Positions 26,624-39,285 of a stretch of 64,000 nucleotides of DNA are shown one piece after another. The notes under the pieces are model-generated. The model was not told the DNA's origin. It saw only the letters and a program-made list of their open reading frames with translations, and did no database searches. Source of the stretch: Anisus vortex (taxonomy: Eukaryota > Mollusca > Gastropoda > Planorbidae). The position numbers and the translations under genes were made by a program. Within the stretch, counting starts at the first letter, position 1. Each line of letters begins with the position of its first letter. The stretch is from contig OX421494.1 of the NCBI GenBank assembly GCA_949126835.1, positions 17,304,038 to 17,368,037 of the forward strand, given 5' to 3'.

Positions 26624-26733
26624 GCTCCAGTGGCACAATCGGTTAGCGCGCCGTACTTATAGACAGTACCTTCCCCATGCTAGCCATGGGATAAGTTATG
26701 CGGAGGTTGTGAGTTCGATCCTCACCTGGAGCA
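26624..26733 (+). tRNA. tRNA-Ile-UAU: tRNA-Ile (anticodon UAU), with 36-nt intron
   Basis: Reads AUA isoleucine codons. Acceptor stem GCTCCAG (26624-26630) pairs with CTGGAGC, followed by discriminator A at 26733. The anticodon stem CCGTA/TGCGG, the TAT anticodon at 26658-26660 and the T arm GTGAGTTCGATCCTCAC are all in place. The intron occupies 26662-26697, after the base 3' of the anticodon, the standard eukaryotic site. Intron bases ATAAGT (26691-26696) pair perfectly with ACTTAT (26655-26660), covering the anticodon as expected for the anticodon-intron pair. CCCATG/CATGGG forms a second intron hairpin. Internal A and B boxes are present and a T-run (CTTTCTTTTTG) follows as Pol III terminator. 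It closely matches the known animal intron-containing tRNA-Ile(UAU). Confidence 0.93.
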
Positions 26734-26884
26734 GCTTTCTTTTTGTTGCAATTTTTTATTTTTTTTTGGTAAAAAAATTCCAAAAATATCTCAACAAGGA
26801 CGTTTCAAACATTAGGGACAGCGGTAGCCTAATACTATTATATTATAAGCCATAATCTATAACCTTAGCAGCTGCAATAGTTAC

Positions 26885-28120
26885 AGAGGTAGCATATCTC
26901 CATCATGGGCATAGATCAAGTTGGTAATTTCTTCGCTTTCAAGGCTGCAAGTACTACCATCCATAGTCAGAGCCATAGAGTCTACCCAGAGTCTCAGTGC
27001 GGTTTCAGAAGCGCAGATCCACCATAGCCCTTAGGCCTAATAATATAGACATGATTTTCTCCCTTCAAATGCTACAAAAAAAGTTTCGAGAGATGAACAA
27101 GCCATTATAGGCCCCTGCATTGCTTTTGTTGATTTAACAAAAGCCTTCGATATGGTCAACAGAAGTGGACTTCTCAAGCTATTAGCAAAGATAGGATGCC
27201 CTCTGAAACTGGTTTCTTTCATTGCCAGTTTTCACGAGAATACCAGGTGCAATTGAAGTTTAACGCTATCAGAGCTATCTGAGGTTCGCAGCTGCGTTAA
27301 TCAAGGTTGCGTAGGCCTACTTACGTCCACCTTGTTTGGACTACCGATGGTAGTGTGCCTACTGCTCTATGCTTATGGAGGCAATGCCCTCACATAGTGG
27401 AGGGGGCAGAGAGGGGCATATGCCCGGGGGCGACACCTCCAAGGGGCGGCAAATGTAGTCTAAATATAGCACTAAACAAGCAGTTACAGTATGCAAGGGG
27501 GCGGTGCTGAAACTTTTGCCCTGGGGCGCTACATAAGCTTGTAAAGGCGCTGTATAGAAGCCACAATGAGGATGTCTACCTACACTCTACACACAAGGGC
27601 ATCCGGGAATATCTTCAATCTAAATGCCTCAAAGCTAAAACAAAAGAAGATACTAGTAATAGTAACTAGTAAGTAGTACTAGTTAGGGAACTTCTCTATA
27701 ACGATTATGCAGCTATCGTGGCCGAATCTAAAAATCAGCTTCAGACGCTCATTGATAAATTAATGCTGCATGCCAAAATTCGGCCTCATCATTAGTCAAA
27801 GCGAAACAAAGATACTGGCTCAAAATGCTACCATCGCAAAATGCATCACTGATGGTGGCCAATCACTAGAAGTGGTCGACCCACCTGGAAGGCAGGGATC
27901 AAGGAAGGTCCCCGGCTTACTGGAGAGGATCGCACAAGGCACAAGATAAGAAAGGGGGGGGGGAAATGTGGTCCCCTCTGCTGTTTTCACCTGCACCAAA
28001 TATGACAGTGCCTGTATTTCCAGGATTGGTCTCTTCAGCCACACAAGGGCCTGCAAGGAAAATAACCCTCAAGCTAGACGTACAAGGCCAAGGATAAGCC
28101 TTAGACTTAAGAAGATATAC
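26885..28120 (+). pseudogene. Degraded LINE reverse transcriptase fragment
   Basis: Non-LTR retrotransposon remnant with frameshifts and stops. Visible pieces in order: PESQCGFR (about 26988), FVDLTKAFDMVNRSGLLKLL with AKIGCP (27125-27200), a QGC-type motif (about 27300), YLHT then GNIFNLN (about 27580-27625), ELLYNDYAA (27690-27715) where an active enzyme has the FADD-type catalytic motif, and a C-terminal FTCTKYDSACISRIG/SHTRAC (27985-28055). A GC-rich segment (about 27370-27550), not part of the reading frame, interrupts it and is probably a later insertion. The catalytic Asp pair is lost, so it is inactive. Confidence 0.75.
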
Positions 28121-28317
28121 AAGAATATCATCAGTTCTATATTTAATACAAGCTACATTGCCCGGCATTTCCCGGGTGAAAAAAAACAACAGGACTGTAT
28201 AAGGTGCAGATAAAACATTTATAAACTACACTTCAAAGAAAGCTATAAATCTTATATTTAAATTATTTTTTTACTGAAGACTTTTAGGAAAGTAATTTAA
28301 AATAAATATTGTAATCG

Positions 28318-28643
28318 GGTAAAAAAATAGGCAAGTATTTTTATTTAACAAAATCTAAATTGCCTGTAGATTTACAATGTCTTTTGTTTTTAAAAGTTTG
28401 AAAAGACAATTGTCGAAAAAAAAAAGGTAAAGTCTAACTGGAGAATCGAACCTGGGTCGCCCGTATAGCAGTCCGCTACGTTTACCACTGAGCTAGCGAA
28501 AACACATGTCCGGTGTGAAAAATTATTAGACAGTATATAGGCCAAGGCCTAAATAGGTCAGTTACAAAAACTCATGTGATGTCAAATCGACCAATGGCGA
28601 TCCGTATGCGGACAAACACTCTTATTTTATATATATAGATGTG
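28318..28643 (-). repeat. tRNA-derived SINE, family B
   Basis: On the minus strand the head has a clear A box (TAGCTCAGTGG) and B box (GGTTCGATTCTCC) at about 28430-28505, followed by an A/T-rich body shared with the copy at 3220-3545. The acceptor stem is not complementary, so it is not a tRNA gene. Confidence 0.7.
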
Positions 28644-28649
28644 CACCCA

Positions 28650-31600
28650 TTACAGTAATTTAAAAGAAAAACAAGGGAAAGAAAAAGAACTGATGACAAG
28701 CGTTAAAAGAATATGTTTTATTTGCCATGGAAAGTTTTAAAAATACTGGTCAAAAAACTTTTTTAACAATTTATTTTCTTATTACTTGACATGATAAAAA
28801 TGTTATAAATTGGTCCCATATAAGAAGTAAAGAGAAACAAAATGTTTTGTAAGTATCTTTAAAAAAAAACACAACCATACATTTTAAAGACCTATTATAA
28901 AAGTAATGTAAAAGATATTTGATGAAAATATAATTCCACAAAAATATTTACAGTATAACTGGAACAAGTTTTACACTGATACCTGAATGTAAATATATGT
29001 TTTAATTGAATACAATTATAAGTTTCACAAAAAAATTGAATATTCTTTTAGATAATTTGTATTTGAAATTTTAGATTTCAAAATAATGCCATATATCCTA
29101 TACCTAGTATTTAGTTGCATAACATTCTGTCGATTGGATGAGCAGTTATGGAAAGCTACTGCATAATAATAATAATAAACTACTGTAACAAAGTAGTGTA
29201 CAAGCAAATAAAAATGGCTGTGTTGCTTATTCTCAGCTAATGGAACATATATCTATTGAGTAACATATATAAAATTTAATGCGTAAATTATTTGCCAGAA
29301 ACGAAAGAAATCATGGAAGAGTGAATAGGGCAAAGAATACAATTTTGTAAAATATATGTAAAATAAAAGTAAATGGCAATGTGTTCTATTTCATTATTTA
29401 TATAGCCTTTCATTTGCATTGCTGAGAGATGTATATTGTATATATTCATATTTATATAAAGGATAGACAAAAAAATTCATTGTTCAAATGCTGGTGTTTG
29501 GTTTAATAATGCCGAAGCAAAGTTTTGATTTTGTATTACTTTGATTGCTTAAAAAAAACATTCACAGAAACCAATGAAATTAAATTGTACTTAATACTAT
29601 GCACAGACAAATATGTGTAGGATAGTAAAAAGAAAACTTCCCAGGCAGCTAAGACTAGTAGTGTATCTAGCGGTGGGTGCCTAAGTTTTGATAGCCTCCA
29701 TACTGACACTTTCTTAAACCGCTACCTACAATAGTAAATGAAATTAACATTTTAAATGGGAGACAATTTAAAGCCCACCGCCAGGTGCCATTTCCCACAG
29801 TGATGCCAATACCTGGAACATTGGATACAACTCTTTCAAATATGTTTACAGGCTAACATATTTATGTGTATTATATTAAGTGGTATAATCAATAACAACC
29901 ATTTTTTAAAGGTGACAATAACTTTGTAAAGTTAACACAACCAGAAGCAGAGATTGTATTCTAAAAGGAAGAGCTAGACTAGCACCAACCATCGAATATA
30001 AATTATTGAGAGGGCAAATAAATATTTTTTTCTTATATTGTGATTAAAGTAAGGTAACATTGGAAGAGTGTTTGAAAAACTGATAATTCTATCACTATTC
30101 AGGCCAATACAGCACTTTGACTTGCATACATAGCTTTGTTGTTTTTTAAGTTATATAAAAATACATTGCTAAAAAACAATTAGACATTAGTACACTAAAC
30201 TTACTATAAACTCTGTTGCCAACACTAATTTTAATATAAAATTAAAATAATGCTCTTATTAATTAGTATTTAGATTCAATTTCATTTATCCAAAATGTTC
30301 ACATCAGTACAGTAATCAACTACTGAAAATGTTAACTTTGAAATGCGCTAACTCCTGTCTATAAGACATTATAAACTATAACAAAAAAAAAAAAAAACAG
30401 AGATTATAGAGCAAAGGAAGTTAGAAATTTTACTCACAAACTGATGCTTAATTAAGAGTTCAAAGAAAAAAAAATCACTTAGGATAGTTAAAAGTGACTT
30501 GTTTGATAACGTGAAATACATTTTAGATTTTTTTGACCATCTTGAAAAACCCATGATCAAAATAGTTATTAAAGACTACAACATTGGTAGAGCAGAAAGG
30601 GGAATTCCCTTGGTATGTACAGACATTTTTTTAAAATATGAGCAAAAAAATAATGTTCCCAAATTCAAGCAACATAGTATGACAATAATACAGTAATGCA
30701 TCATAATACAACTAATCAACAAGTAAACCATAAGTCATTTCAAGAACTGAAATGAAAGACAGTTGGCGGGGTGGAGCATTAGGGTAAACAAATATAACAA
30801 TAATAATTGTTCCATTTAGTAACAACCAAAATGCTCTAGTTAACCAACATTGCAAAAAAAAAAAGAACAAACAAAATGTACAAAGAATTAACAAACAAAA
30901 ACTTTGCCTTACCAAATTTTGAAAAATAATACAAATGTTACATATTGTTTTATTTACATGTATTACATCTAAGTCTTAGTAAACAAAGGAACATATTCCT
31001 ATGTAAACAGTCAAAGAGTATACCACAAGTTGGGGAAACACTGTACTAGAATATACAGTTTGAAGTTTACATGTCTTTGACTCTGTTAATGAGTTTGTAA
31101 TGAAATGCAATGTCTTTTTAGTGACATGCCAAATTCATTATTAAAAAAGAACAAATGTTGGACTACAAATTTGATCTAATTGGATATTTTAATTTCTCAA
31201 GAAAACTGGAAAATTAACAGTAGAGTACAATATAAAGTTTTTTGTTAGCATATTTAAAAAAATGTCTTACTTTAAAAACCATTTATGGTAGGCCTATATA
31301 AAGGCTATATTTGAATATTAGCCAATAAAATTATGTTTTTTAAATAACCCTTTACAAAAATGCATGAGTTACAAAAAAGCATAACAATTTAAATTATCAA
31401 ATATGGATACCAATACTTATACACTATTACAGTAAAACTTCTTTGATTTCCTCAATTTAGGATACTTTTTATTCACAACAATATAGGCAATTTTTTCTAT
31501 TATTTTTTTTCTCTTTAAACTTAAGACACCAAAAAAAAAAAAAACCACAAAAAAACTGAGATTTTGAAGGAATGCAATGCAAGATTTAAGACATTAAAAA

Positions 31601-32345
31601 GAATTCAATGAGGTAAAAGAAATAAAACAGAAGAAAATTAAGTTTGGAAAGAAATATTTTCATATGTCAACAGAATACAATCCTTTAAAAAAAAAAAAGA
31701 ATGTTATATTTGGAATGAATTTATGTTTCATTGATTGGTTTTTCAATTAGCTTTTTCAAGTGACAATGTATTTTTTTGTAAAGTACAATCAACATTTGTA
31801 AACATTTGGACAATGAAAAGGAAATATAGTCTAACCACTCCAGTAAGAATTAGTGTAAACATTTTAAAAGAAATCTTATGGAAGACCTGTAGTCAATTTG
31901 ATTTGACAGTAATTATTTTTGCATTGATAATATATATATTTATAGTGCACCTTTCATTAAGTAGTAAAATTAAGTATATTTATAGTATAATCATTAAAAA
32001 TGTATAAAGGCATGGTATAAAAGATCATTTTAGACAAAGTGTTTTATCACATTAAAATTTACAGCTATCAATTTTGATATAGGCACTTTCAAATTTTCTA
32101 ACGAAATCACTTTTACTATTTAGTGTAAGTATGAAATCATTAGAAAAAAAAGTTTTTAAGATATTTACAAAAGAATTTTTGATTAGCAGCAATATTCATT
32201 TTAAATCAAGAAAAAATCCTGTATTTTAAACAAGTAAAAGTAATACTTTGATTTTAGAACCTTTAAGAGATTCTTACTCCCAATAAAGGAATGGATTTTT
32301 TTTTCATAAATTGAGTTGGCAAATATTTAATTTGGACTTCAACAG
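28650..32345. other. AT-rich gene-free stretch; Fringe 3'UTR and intergenic
   Basis: About 3.7 kb of AT-rich sequence after the Fringe stop codon. Several minus-strand AATAAA motifs occur, so an unknown part is 3'UTR. Short ORFs here are AT-biased and have no splice or protein support. No gene or clear transposon is seen. Confidence 0.5.
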
Positions 32346-35300
32346 TTAAGAAAGAAGTCTACACTCTCGAAAATTGGGAAATAAAAAACAGTGCAGAGAC
32401 AAGAATCTGAAAAGAAAGAAGAAACCAATAACACTATTACACATTGAAAATCACTTATAAAAAACAACAGATCAGATAACTCTTAAAAGAGGCTAAAAAT
32501 AATAATCTTGTTAAAAGAAACAAGAGATTGAAAATAATTTTTTAAAACAACAAATGCCACACTATATACAGTACTTTTCAAATTATATCGTTAGCATTAA
32601 TTTAGGATGTTTTTATTCTTTTAAGAGTTTATTTTCCTCTTCATTTTTAGATCTAAATTTGTATACACATTATAAACACTGTGAATAATACTGAAAACCA
32701 ATAAAGCAATTTAGCAGTGGCCTAAACACATGTGTTCCTAATAATAGTAATAGCTAAAAACAACAACATGCTTTCCCTTAAGTAAAAAATTAAAGACATA
32801 AAAAATGCATAAAACTAACCTTGTTGGATCATCTGTCATGTTGAATCCTGGAACATTAATGACATTTTCTTTTCCTGAATATTCTGAGTAACTGACGGTT
32901 ATCTGGGATTGGAAATTATTTTTTTTATATACCTCTAAAAGAGTTGAAGCAATAAATAATGGATACAATCAAAAGTTACTTTAAATATATATATATAAAT
33001 CTATTGAAATCTATTGAAATCTATATATAAATATATTTAAAAATAATTTATATGTAATCGACATACCTGTTTTTTCAATTGGCTAGGTTTAATTAGCCAC
33101 AGTGTTTCTAAGTGTGAGTGAAACTCCTCAATGACAGTAAGTCTTTGTTTCAGGAGATACTCTGTAAGAAAACAATTTCAGCTTTGCATTAATATTATTT
33201 CTTGCCTGTTTTGGTACATAATATTTTGTCAAGTGAATGGCTTCTCTCATACACAATTTATGTTTCAGACAAAGGTTATAAATAAGCTCACTTTAGGTGA
33301 AAATGTAAACAGTTTTCAAGAATCAAAAAGCATTGCTAGTATAGTTTTTGTAAATATGTTTAATTTGATGATCCCAAATAGTTTGCCGCTAATTGTAGAA
33401 AAAAAATAGAGAGATTCAAATTTTAAACTAAAAAGAGATATGATGTGGAAAATACCAGGGATGCCAGCAGGCCTAGACAAAAAAGCCTGAAAAAATTTTC
33501 TCTCTCCAAAAACTAATATGCAAGCTTGAACGCGCGACAATATGTATAGTGACACAAACCATAAACATTATTTTTAATTTAGTCTAACTTATTATGTAAT
33601 GCAATTAGTGGTGTACTTACAAACTTTACATAAGCTAACCGAAGGTTTTCTAAATGTGCAGATCGGTGATCGCTTCAAAGTTTTGATCCAACCGGAATTT
33701 TCGGGGCTAGCCAGAGAAAACTGGCATCCCTGAAATACTATTTCACTATTTCCCCACAACAACTCACCAAAACAGACAGACTAATTATAAGTAAGCCTAC
33801 CAATTATGTATCCAATGGTGCAATCATCAGGCAATCGAACTTTCTCTGCAGTTGTAACAAATCTCCCTCCGCTAGAACAGTGAGAGTGATAAAAAAAAAT
33901 GACGTTGTTTTTTAATGTTTCTCCCACTGAAAGAGAAATGTCTTAACCTACTGCAGTAAACACTCAATTATTCATCTCAGATGCACCTCTAAATGTACAT
34001 TGTATTTATCCAAGAAACTAAAACATCATTTAGAAAAGACATAACAAGGTATATGGACAATTACATGAGATGATTTTGTGTGCCAGAAAATAATACAATA
34101 TGTAGTGTTGTTTGGCACGAGTGCCAGTGGTTGCCAACCACAGCTCAATACCTTTATAGCTATTAATTCCATTACATACATGTTATATAGACAATAAAAT
34201 TATGTTTTCAAACAAATGTAGAGAGATATTATTTGACAGTTTTATTAAGAAATTACCCAGCATATGGACCCATCTTCAATGCCAATGAACGACTTATGCA
34301 AAATCCTGCTCCTCCAGTAGCAAACCAGAATGCCAGTTTCATCTGAAAAAGAGCAGAATGCATATTTATAGACAGAAAAGAGATTTATTGAAATAATAAT
34401 TTTTTTAAATATTCTATAAACTGATGTCTGCAAGGAGTTTTAGACCATAATAGTCAGTTGAGTGTTCTATGGACTGCCTATAATGATGTCTGCAACAAGG
34501 AGTTTTAGACCACAATAGTCAGTTGGGTATTCTATAGACTGCCTATATTATAATGATGTCTGCAACAGGGAGTTTTAGACCACAATAGTCAGTTGGGTAT
34601 TCTATAGACTGCCTATAATGATGTCTGCAACAAGGAGTTTTAGACCACAATAGTCAGTTGGGTGTTCTATGGACTGCCTATAATGATGTCTGCAACAAGG
34701 AATTTTAGACCACAATACCCAGTTTGGTGAATCTGAGCAGCGAGTAACTAATTTGTATTATTTGCAGCTGTTAAAAACACTTAATGTAGGTATACAATCC
34801 TAGATTTTGAGTTTATATAAGGATTTAATAGTTGCATTTTTTTTTTACTAATATGTTGATTTTTGAAAAAAATCTATATTAGGTGAAAGGTGTAACTGGC
34901 TGGTATAATGTAAATCTCATTTATGTATTGAATAATTAGTCATAAAGTAGTTCTCATATATAAAAACTTAATCATAAAGAAATTCAATTAATCAATTATT
35001 TGAAGAGTGTCCTTATGTATAAACAACTTAATGATTGACATTACTAAGCTTTTTATTTTTTGTAAAGACAGGTAAGGTAGTAAGGTGATGTAATGCAAAG
35101 TTTGAAGGGGGGGGGGCAGGGGAGGGGAAAGGGGTAATTCACAAAATTCAAAGAGGAAGAGGTAATAACAAACTTGTTTAATCTGGATGCCACGATAATC
35201 CTTCATTATTAAACCCAATATAAAACTGTATCTATTTTCTGGTGAGATCATTTTGTCGTTGTTAGGCGCAAACCGGCCAAGTCAGAAATTTTTTTTTTTT

Positions 35301-38300
35301 TACCGGTAAAATGTTCCTTGGGATATCCCACATGTTGTCTAAAAATATCTTGTAGTATTGTCCAATAGATTTTCTACAATTTTATTTCTTATTAAAGCGG
35401 CTACGTTGATACGTTTACTCGATCTATGCAGTTCTTTAGTTCTTTGCTTCTCCTGAAACATTTGCTATTTAAGACTTGGCCGGTTTGCGCCTGACAACGA
35501 CGATTTGTTTATTTAGAAAAAGCAGGAACTTATGCAGGCAGAGCACTGGCCTATACAGAATTATTAATTAACTACACCTTACCCCAGCATTATTTCTATC
35601 CACCACTTCCAGGGGGTGTTTGAGACTGGGCTTCCCAAGGTACCAATCTTCTTTATGATTGTAGCCTCTCAGTAACTCCAGTAGACGAGGAACATTCAAG
35701 TATACATCATCATCGATATGGCAGAACCATCTGTTTTTGTGATGAACAAATATATTTTGTAAATAAAATATTTTAAATTTGTATTTAAGAAAAAAATACT
35801 TTCTAGAAAAAGGTATTTATTGAACCAGGAAATAAACCATGAATTAATCCAATTATATATACCGGTACCTGTATAATTTATGTTTCTATTAGATATCTGA
35901 TTTCTAAAATAATAATTTATCATTAAAATAATAGTAGATCATAGTGTTCCTGTAGATTTAGTCCAGATGCCTGTTTTGGAAGTGTTTGTTGAGAATTAAA
36001 GCACTATAATTCTTTTTTTTAGACGGACAATCTGCTCATTTCCAAAAGGTTTACAGGAGTGCAAACTCTAGTGCATACATGTTCCAGCTGTGTACAGATT
36101 GAAGCCTTGTCAATTAAAGGATAGATGAGTGTGGCTTTAAAGTGGATTTCAGTATCTAGATTAGCACTGTCATACAAAAAAAATTGTCTCTTCTTTTTTT
36201 TCAAGAACGTCACTATCTTTTAAAAGATTTTACATCTTTTTGTTCAATAATAATTTGATAAAGACCTTGCCATATGACAACAACTCTAGTGCCCTCTGGG
36301 TCTTTATCAAATGGAAGTAACTATGATAATTAAACTCTATAAACATTACAAGGACAATTAATTTAGCAAAACATTTTTTTTTCCTTAACTGTGCTCAATA
36401 CATATATAATTGCCAAAAATAACTATCAGGAGTAAAAATAACAGCAATAACTTTGATTGAGACAGCCATTTATGAATCAATCATACCTCTTTCTTGATAT
36501 CATGTAGTAATCAAACTCCACAGCCATTTTACAGCTCAATGAGTGTCTAAAGAATAAAATATAACATATCTAAATCAATAAAGGTATTTCTTTTCTGTGG
36601 AATGGTGATTATTTAAAATTTTTAGTTGCAAATATTTTTCATATAATTCTATGTTTCCTTATTTTTGTTAACCGCCATCTATTTACAGCACTTACCGTCT
36701 GTGATCAGCTGAGCAATTTGTGTTCACAATGTGATCGCCTAAACACAAACAAAATTATTCCATTAGACATTAGTATTAGTAAACAATTTTACAGCAGTTA
36801 CAGTATTGGAAAATAATGATGAGGTTACCAATGTTTCTAAAAAAAAAATTTTGAGCGTTAATAAAAATTGAGACCAGATGTTCTAAGCCTTTAACCCAGG
36901 CATGTCATTGCATAGCATTCTTTGAGGGGGGGGGGAGGGAATCTTGTGGGGTGCTTTAAGGCCCGGGTGGGCCAATTCCTATCTAAGTATCTAATATTCT
37001 GGCCCCTTGTGCATTGTACAACCTGCATAACCTAACACTGCACTACTGCTGGCATGTCACACCTTCATTATGAGGAGCTAGGCACCATCTAGATGTAGGG
37101 AAAAACCTGTTGCATTGTAAAACTAACAGATGCTAACCAACTAGTCTATTCAGTTTTAGCATAATAAAAATTGTACAAATATTTTACTAATTTCATACCC
37201 AGAACATCTATCAATTCTTGATCATTTGAATCTGTAAAAAAATACACCTGTTGAATAGATAAGAAATTTTAGTATTATTATCAGAATAAACACGGACCTC
37301 TTAGTCATAGTAGCCTACATGGCTATTAGTTATGACATTTTTAAACAGTACAGTGGTACCTCGGGTTGTGAGCAATTCAGGTTACGAACAACAATTTTGA
37401 AGTCTTTTTGTCTCAGGTTACGAACGAAGAGAGAGAGATAGGAAGGTTTAATATTGGAGACAAACCATTGCTTACAGTGCAAACAACTTGTAGTACTCAG
37501 CGCTAGCCTAGTAGGACTATCCTAGTTTTGCATGCGTGCGCAACCCGGAAAGTAACAGATTTCTTAGCAGTGGCACTCTGTTCAGTTTTTCTCTTTCATT
37601 ATTGTCCTTGTTAACCCCATCAATTATGAGTTAGAAGAACGATAGTGGTGCTGCTAGGAAGCACAAATTTATAATAGTTGAGGTAAAGAAAGAAAAAATT
37701 ATGTAATATGTAAATGACGTTTGCAGGGTCGTATTAAGGATTGTGGGGGCCCTGTTGCCACAGGGCAAATTTATGTGGGGGCCCCCTTGTGGACTTGACC
37801 CTGCCAGTGTCATATAACAATCTAATGTGATTTCTCATTAACAGTATTTGTTCATTGTGCGATTCTACAACAGCACTATTCTAATTGCCAAAAGAAAAGA
37901 CTAAAAAATTTGGGGGGGAATGTGTGGGGGCCCCTGTTCCATAGGAACATTTGGAATATGCCTAAATACGCCATGGGTGTTCGTGTGTTTGACATCGCTA
38001 ATCAGTACAGCATGGGTACTCTATCATAAAGAAAAAAAAGTTACTCAAATCAGTCGATGGGGCTAAATGCATAACTGATCTGCAGAAGAAAGGCCTTAAA
38101 TTTTAGAGAAAGTTGAAAATCTTCTTTTAATCTGTATCAATAAAAAAATTTAAAAAGCAACTTTTATTTTATTTGGTTGTTTTCTTTCTCTTTATTTAAT
38201 ATGTTTTGTCAGGTGGGTGTTAATAAAAAAAGAACAATTATTTCATCTTTAAAAGGGATTGAGTTCATTGCATTGATTTCAATGTTTCATCAGGTTACAA

Positions 38301-39285
38301 ATCGAGTTCAGTAAGGAATTAAGTTTGTAACCCGAGTTACCACTGTAATTTAATATATGACATGTGGTAAATATTTTTTTTGCCAGGTATTAGTATTAAA
38401 AGTTAACGTTTTTTTTTATTTTAAAAACATATTGACTCAATATTGAGTAGCCTATTGAATTCTAGACAATTTTAAGCATTTTTATTTTGAATATAAAAAT
38501 AACTTTTATACTATCATATGCCATACCAGAATGTCACCATATAAAAAAAATCATTTGTAAAAAGAAAATATGTAGATCTATCTGCAGAGGAAGTGGAACT
38601 GAATGTTGGCCTACAAAGAAAAGTAGGCCTACTTAATTTTAAGTGCTCACGCATTCGTGTTCGTGAGTACTGAGAATAGAGACTCGTGTCGGATTACCGC
38701 AGCCCCAGCGCCCAACCAAAACCATCCTGACAAAACACAAAGTTTTAAAAACTAACAAAAATATCTACAAAACATACTTACTTGTTCTTTCGCTAGTCGA
38801 TGCCACGTTTTCAAGAGAATAGAAACTCTTGAGTTGTGGTTTTTGGAGGTAGTCTTCACACTAATAAAAATATCGCTTAATTCTGTAGTGCTTTTTATTA
38901 CCGGGTCGCTCACATTCTTTGATCCATTATTACTTTTGAGCAACATGTTACTATTGTTTGATGCGTCGATATTAATTTCATCCAATGATTTTTCTTTTTT
39001 GTTAATAAAAGGTTCATTGTTCAGAGCGATTTCTTTCGCACTTCTTTGTTGACGTGAAAAGTGTACACCAGAAATGAAACCCTCGCCGTTTTGGGGGTCA
39101 ACCTCGGGTGGACGAGGTACCGCTCCGCCATGATAATTGTCCTCGCTTACTTCGAAACTTTTCTCACGGTCTTGAAAGTTGTTAAAACTCCAAATGTTGA
39201 CTGTGTAACTAATCCAAACATTTAAACTCATCATCAGAAATAAAAAGATGGTATATTTTACCACCTTTTGAGGTGATAAGCGCAT
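32346..39285 (-). CDS. fng: Fringe, O-fucosylpeptide 3-beta-N-acetylglucosaminyltransferase
   Basis: Golgi type II glycosyltransferase that adds GlcNAc to O-fucose on Notch EGF repeats. Exons, 5' to 3': 39285-38782, 37247-37199, 36738-36696, 36546-36487, 35730-35583, 34342-34257, 33871-33801, 33161-33067, 32902-32820, 32406-32346. The CDS is 1200 nt, 399 aa. Exon 1 has a signal anchor at about residues 9-27 and a variable stem. The catalytic region runs from [17 protein letters not shown] (about 142) through [29 protein letters not shown] with DDD at 225-227, [13 protein letters not shown] and [10 protein letters not shown], ending with RFLSLHC. These are Fringe-specific motifs. The start at 39285 (MRLSPQKV) is the first in-frame ATG; the frame upstream has only a TTG. 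Length fits the family (about 320-410 aa). Confidence 0.95.
33456..33732. mobile_element. hAT-like MITE (CAGGGATGCCAG ends)
   Basis: Ends CAGGGATGCCAG and CTGGCATCCCTG are perfect 12-bp inverted repeats. AAATAC flanks both sides (33450-33455 and 33733-33738), a 6-bp rather than the usual 8-bp hAT duplication. No coding capacity. It lies in Fringe intron 7. Confidence 0.65.
34411..34720. repeat. 65-bp minisatellite, about five copies, in Fringe intron 5
   Basis: Units begin at GATGTCTGCA at 34423, 34485, 34555, 34620 and 34685; period 65 bp, with one 70-bp unit (TATTA insertion) and a 62-bp first unit. It begins about 70 bp from exon 6 but does not include the exon border. Confidence 0.85.
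35255..35501. mobile_element. 247-bp MITE with 29-bp inverted repeats
   Basis: Ends 35255-35283 and 35473-35501 are inverted repeats with one mismatch (core AGGCGCAAACCGGCCAAGTC). The interior is AT-rich with a poly-T and TACCGGTA. No coding capacity and no clear target duplication. It lies in Fringe intron 5, about 80 bp from exon 5. Confidence 0.7.
37351..38345 (+). mobile_element. Decayed Tigger/pogo-like DNA transposon with a nested insertion
   Basis: Ends CAGTGGTACCTCGGGTT and the complement of AACCCGAGTTACCACTG, flanked by TA on both sides (37349-37350, 38346-38347), as for Tc1/mariner-pogo elements. Inside are remnants of a pogo-type transposase N-terminus: [11 protein letters not shown] before about 37717, and [17 protein letters not shown] from about 37975. 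Between them about 250 bp of GC-rich, GGGGGCCC-containing sequence (37720-37970) with imperfect inverted ends splits the frame, so a second element probably jumped in. It lies in Fringe intron 1. Confidence 0.65.

Noticed and set aside
28430..28510. tRNA gene on the minus strand
   Set aside because: A and B boxes are present but the acceptor stem does not pair and the body matches another SINE copy at 3220-3545.
29650..29830. Possible inverted-repeat element (CTAGCGGTGGG / CCCACCGCC)
   Set aside because: The matching arms are only about 9 bp and have no flanking duplication, so chance is likely.
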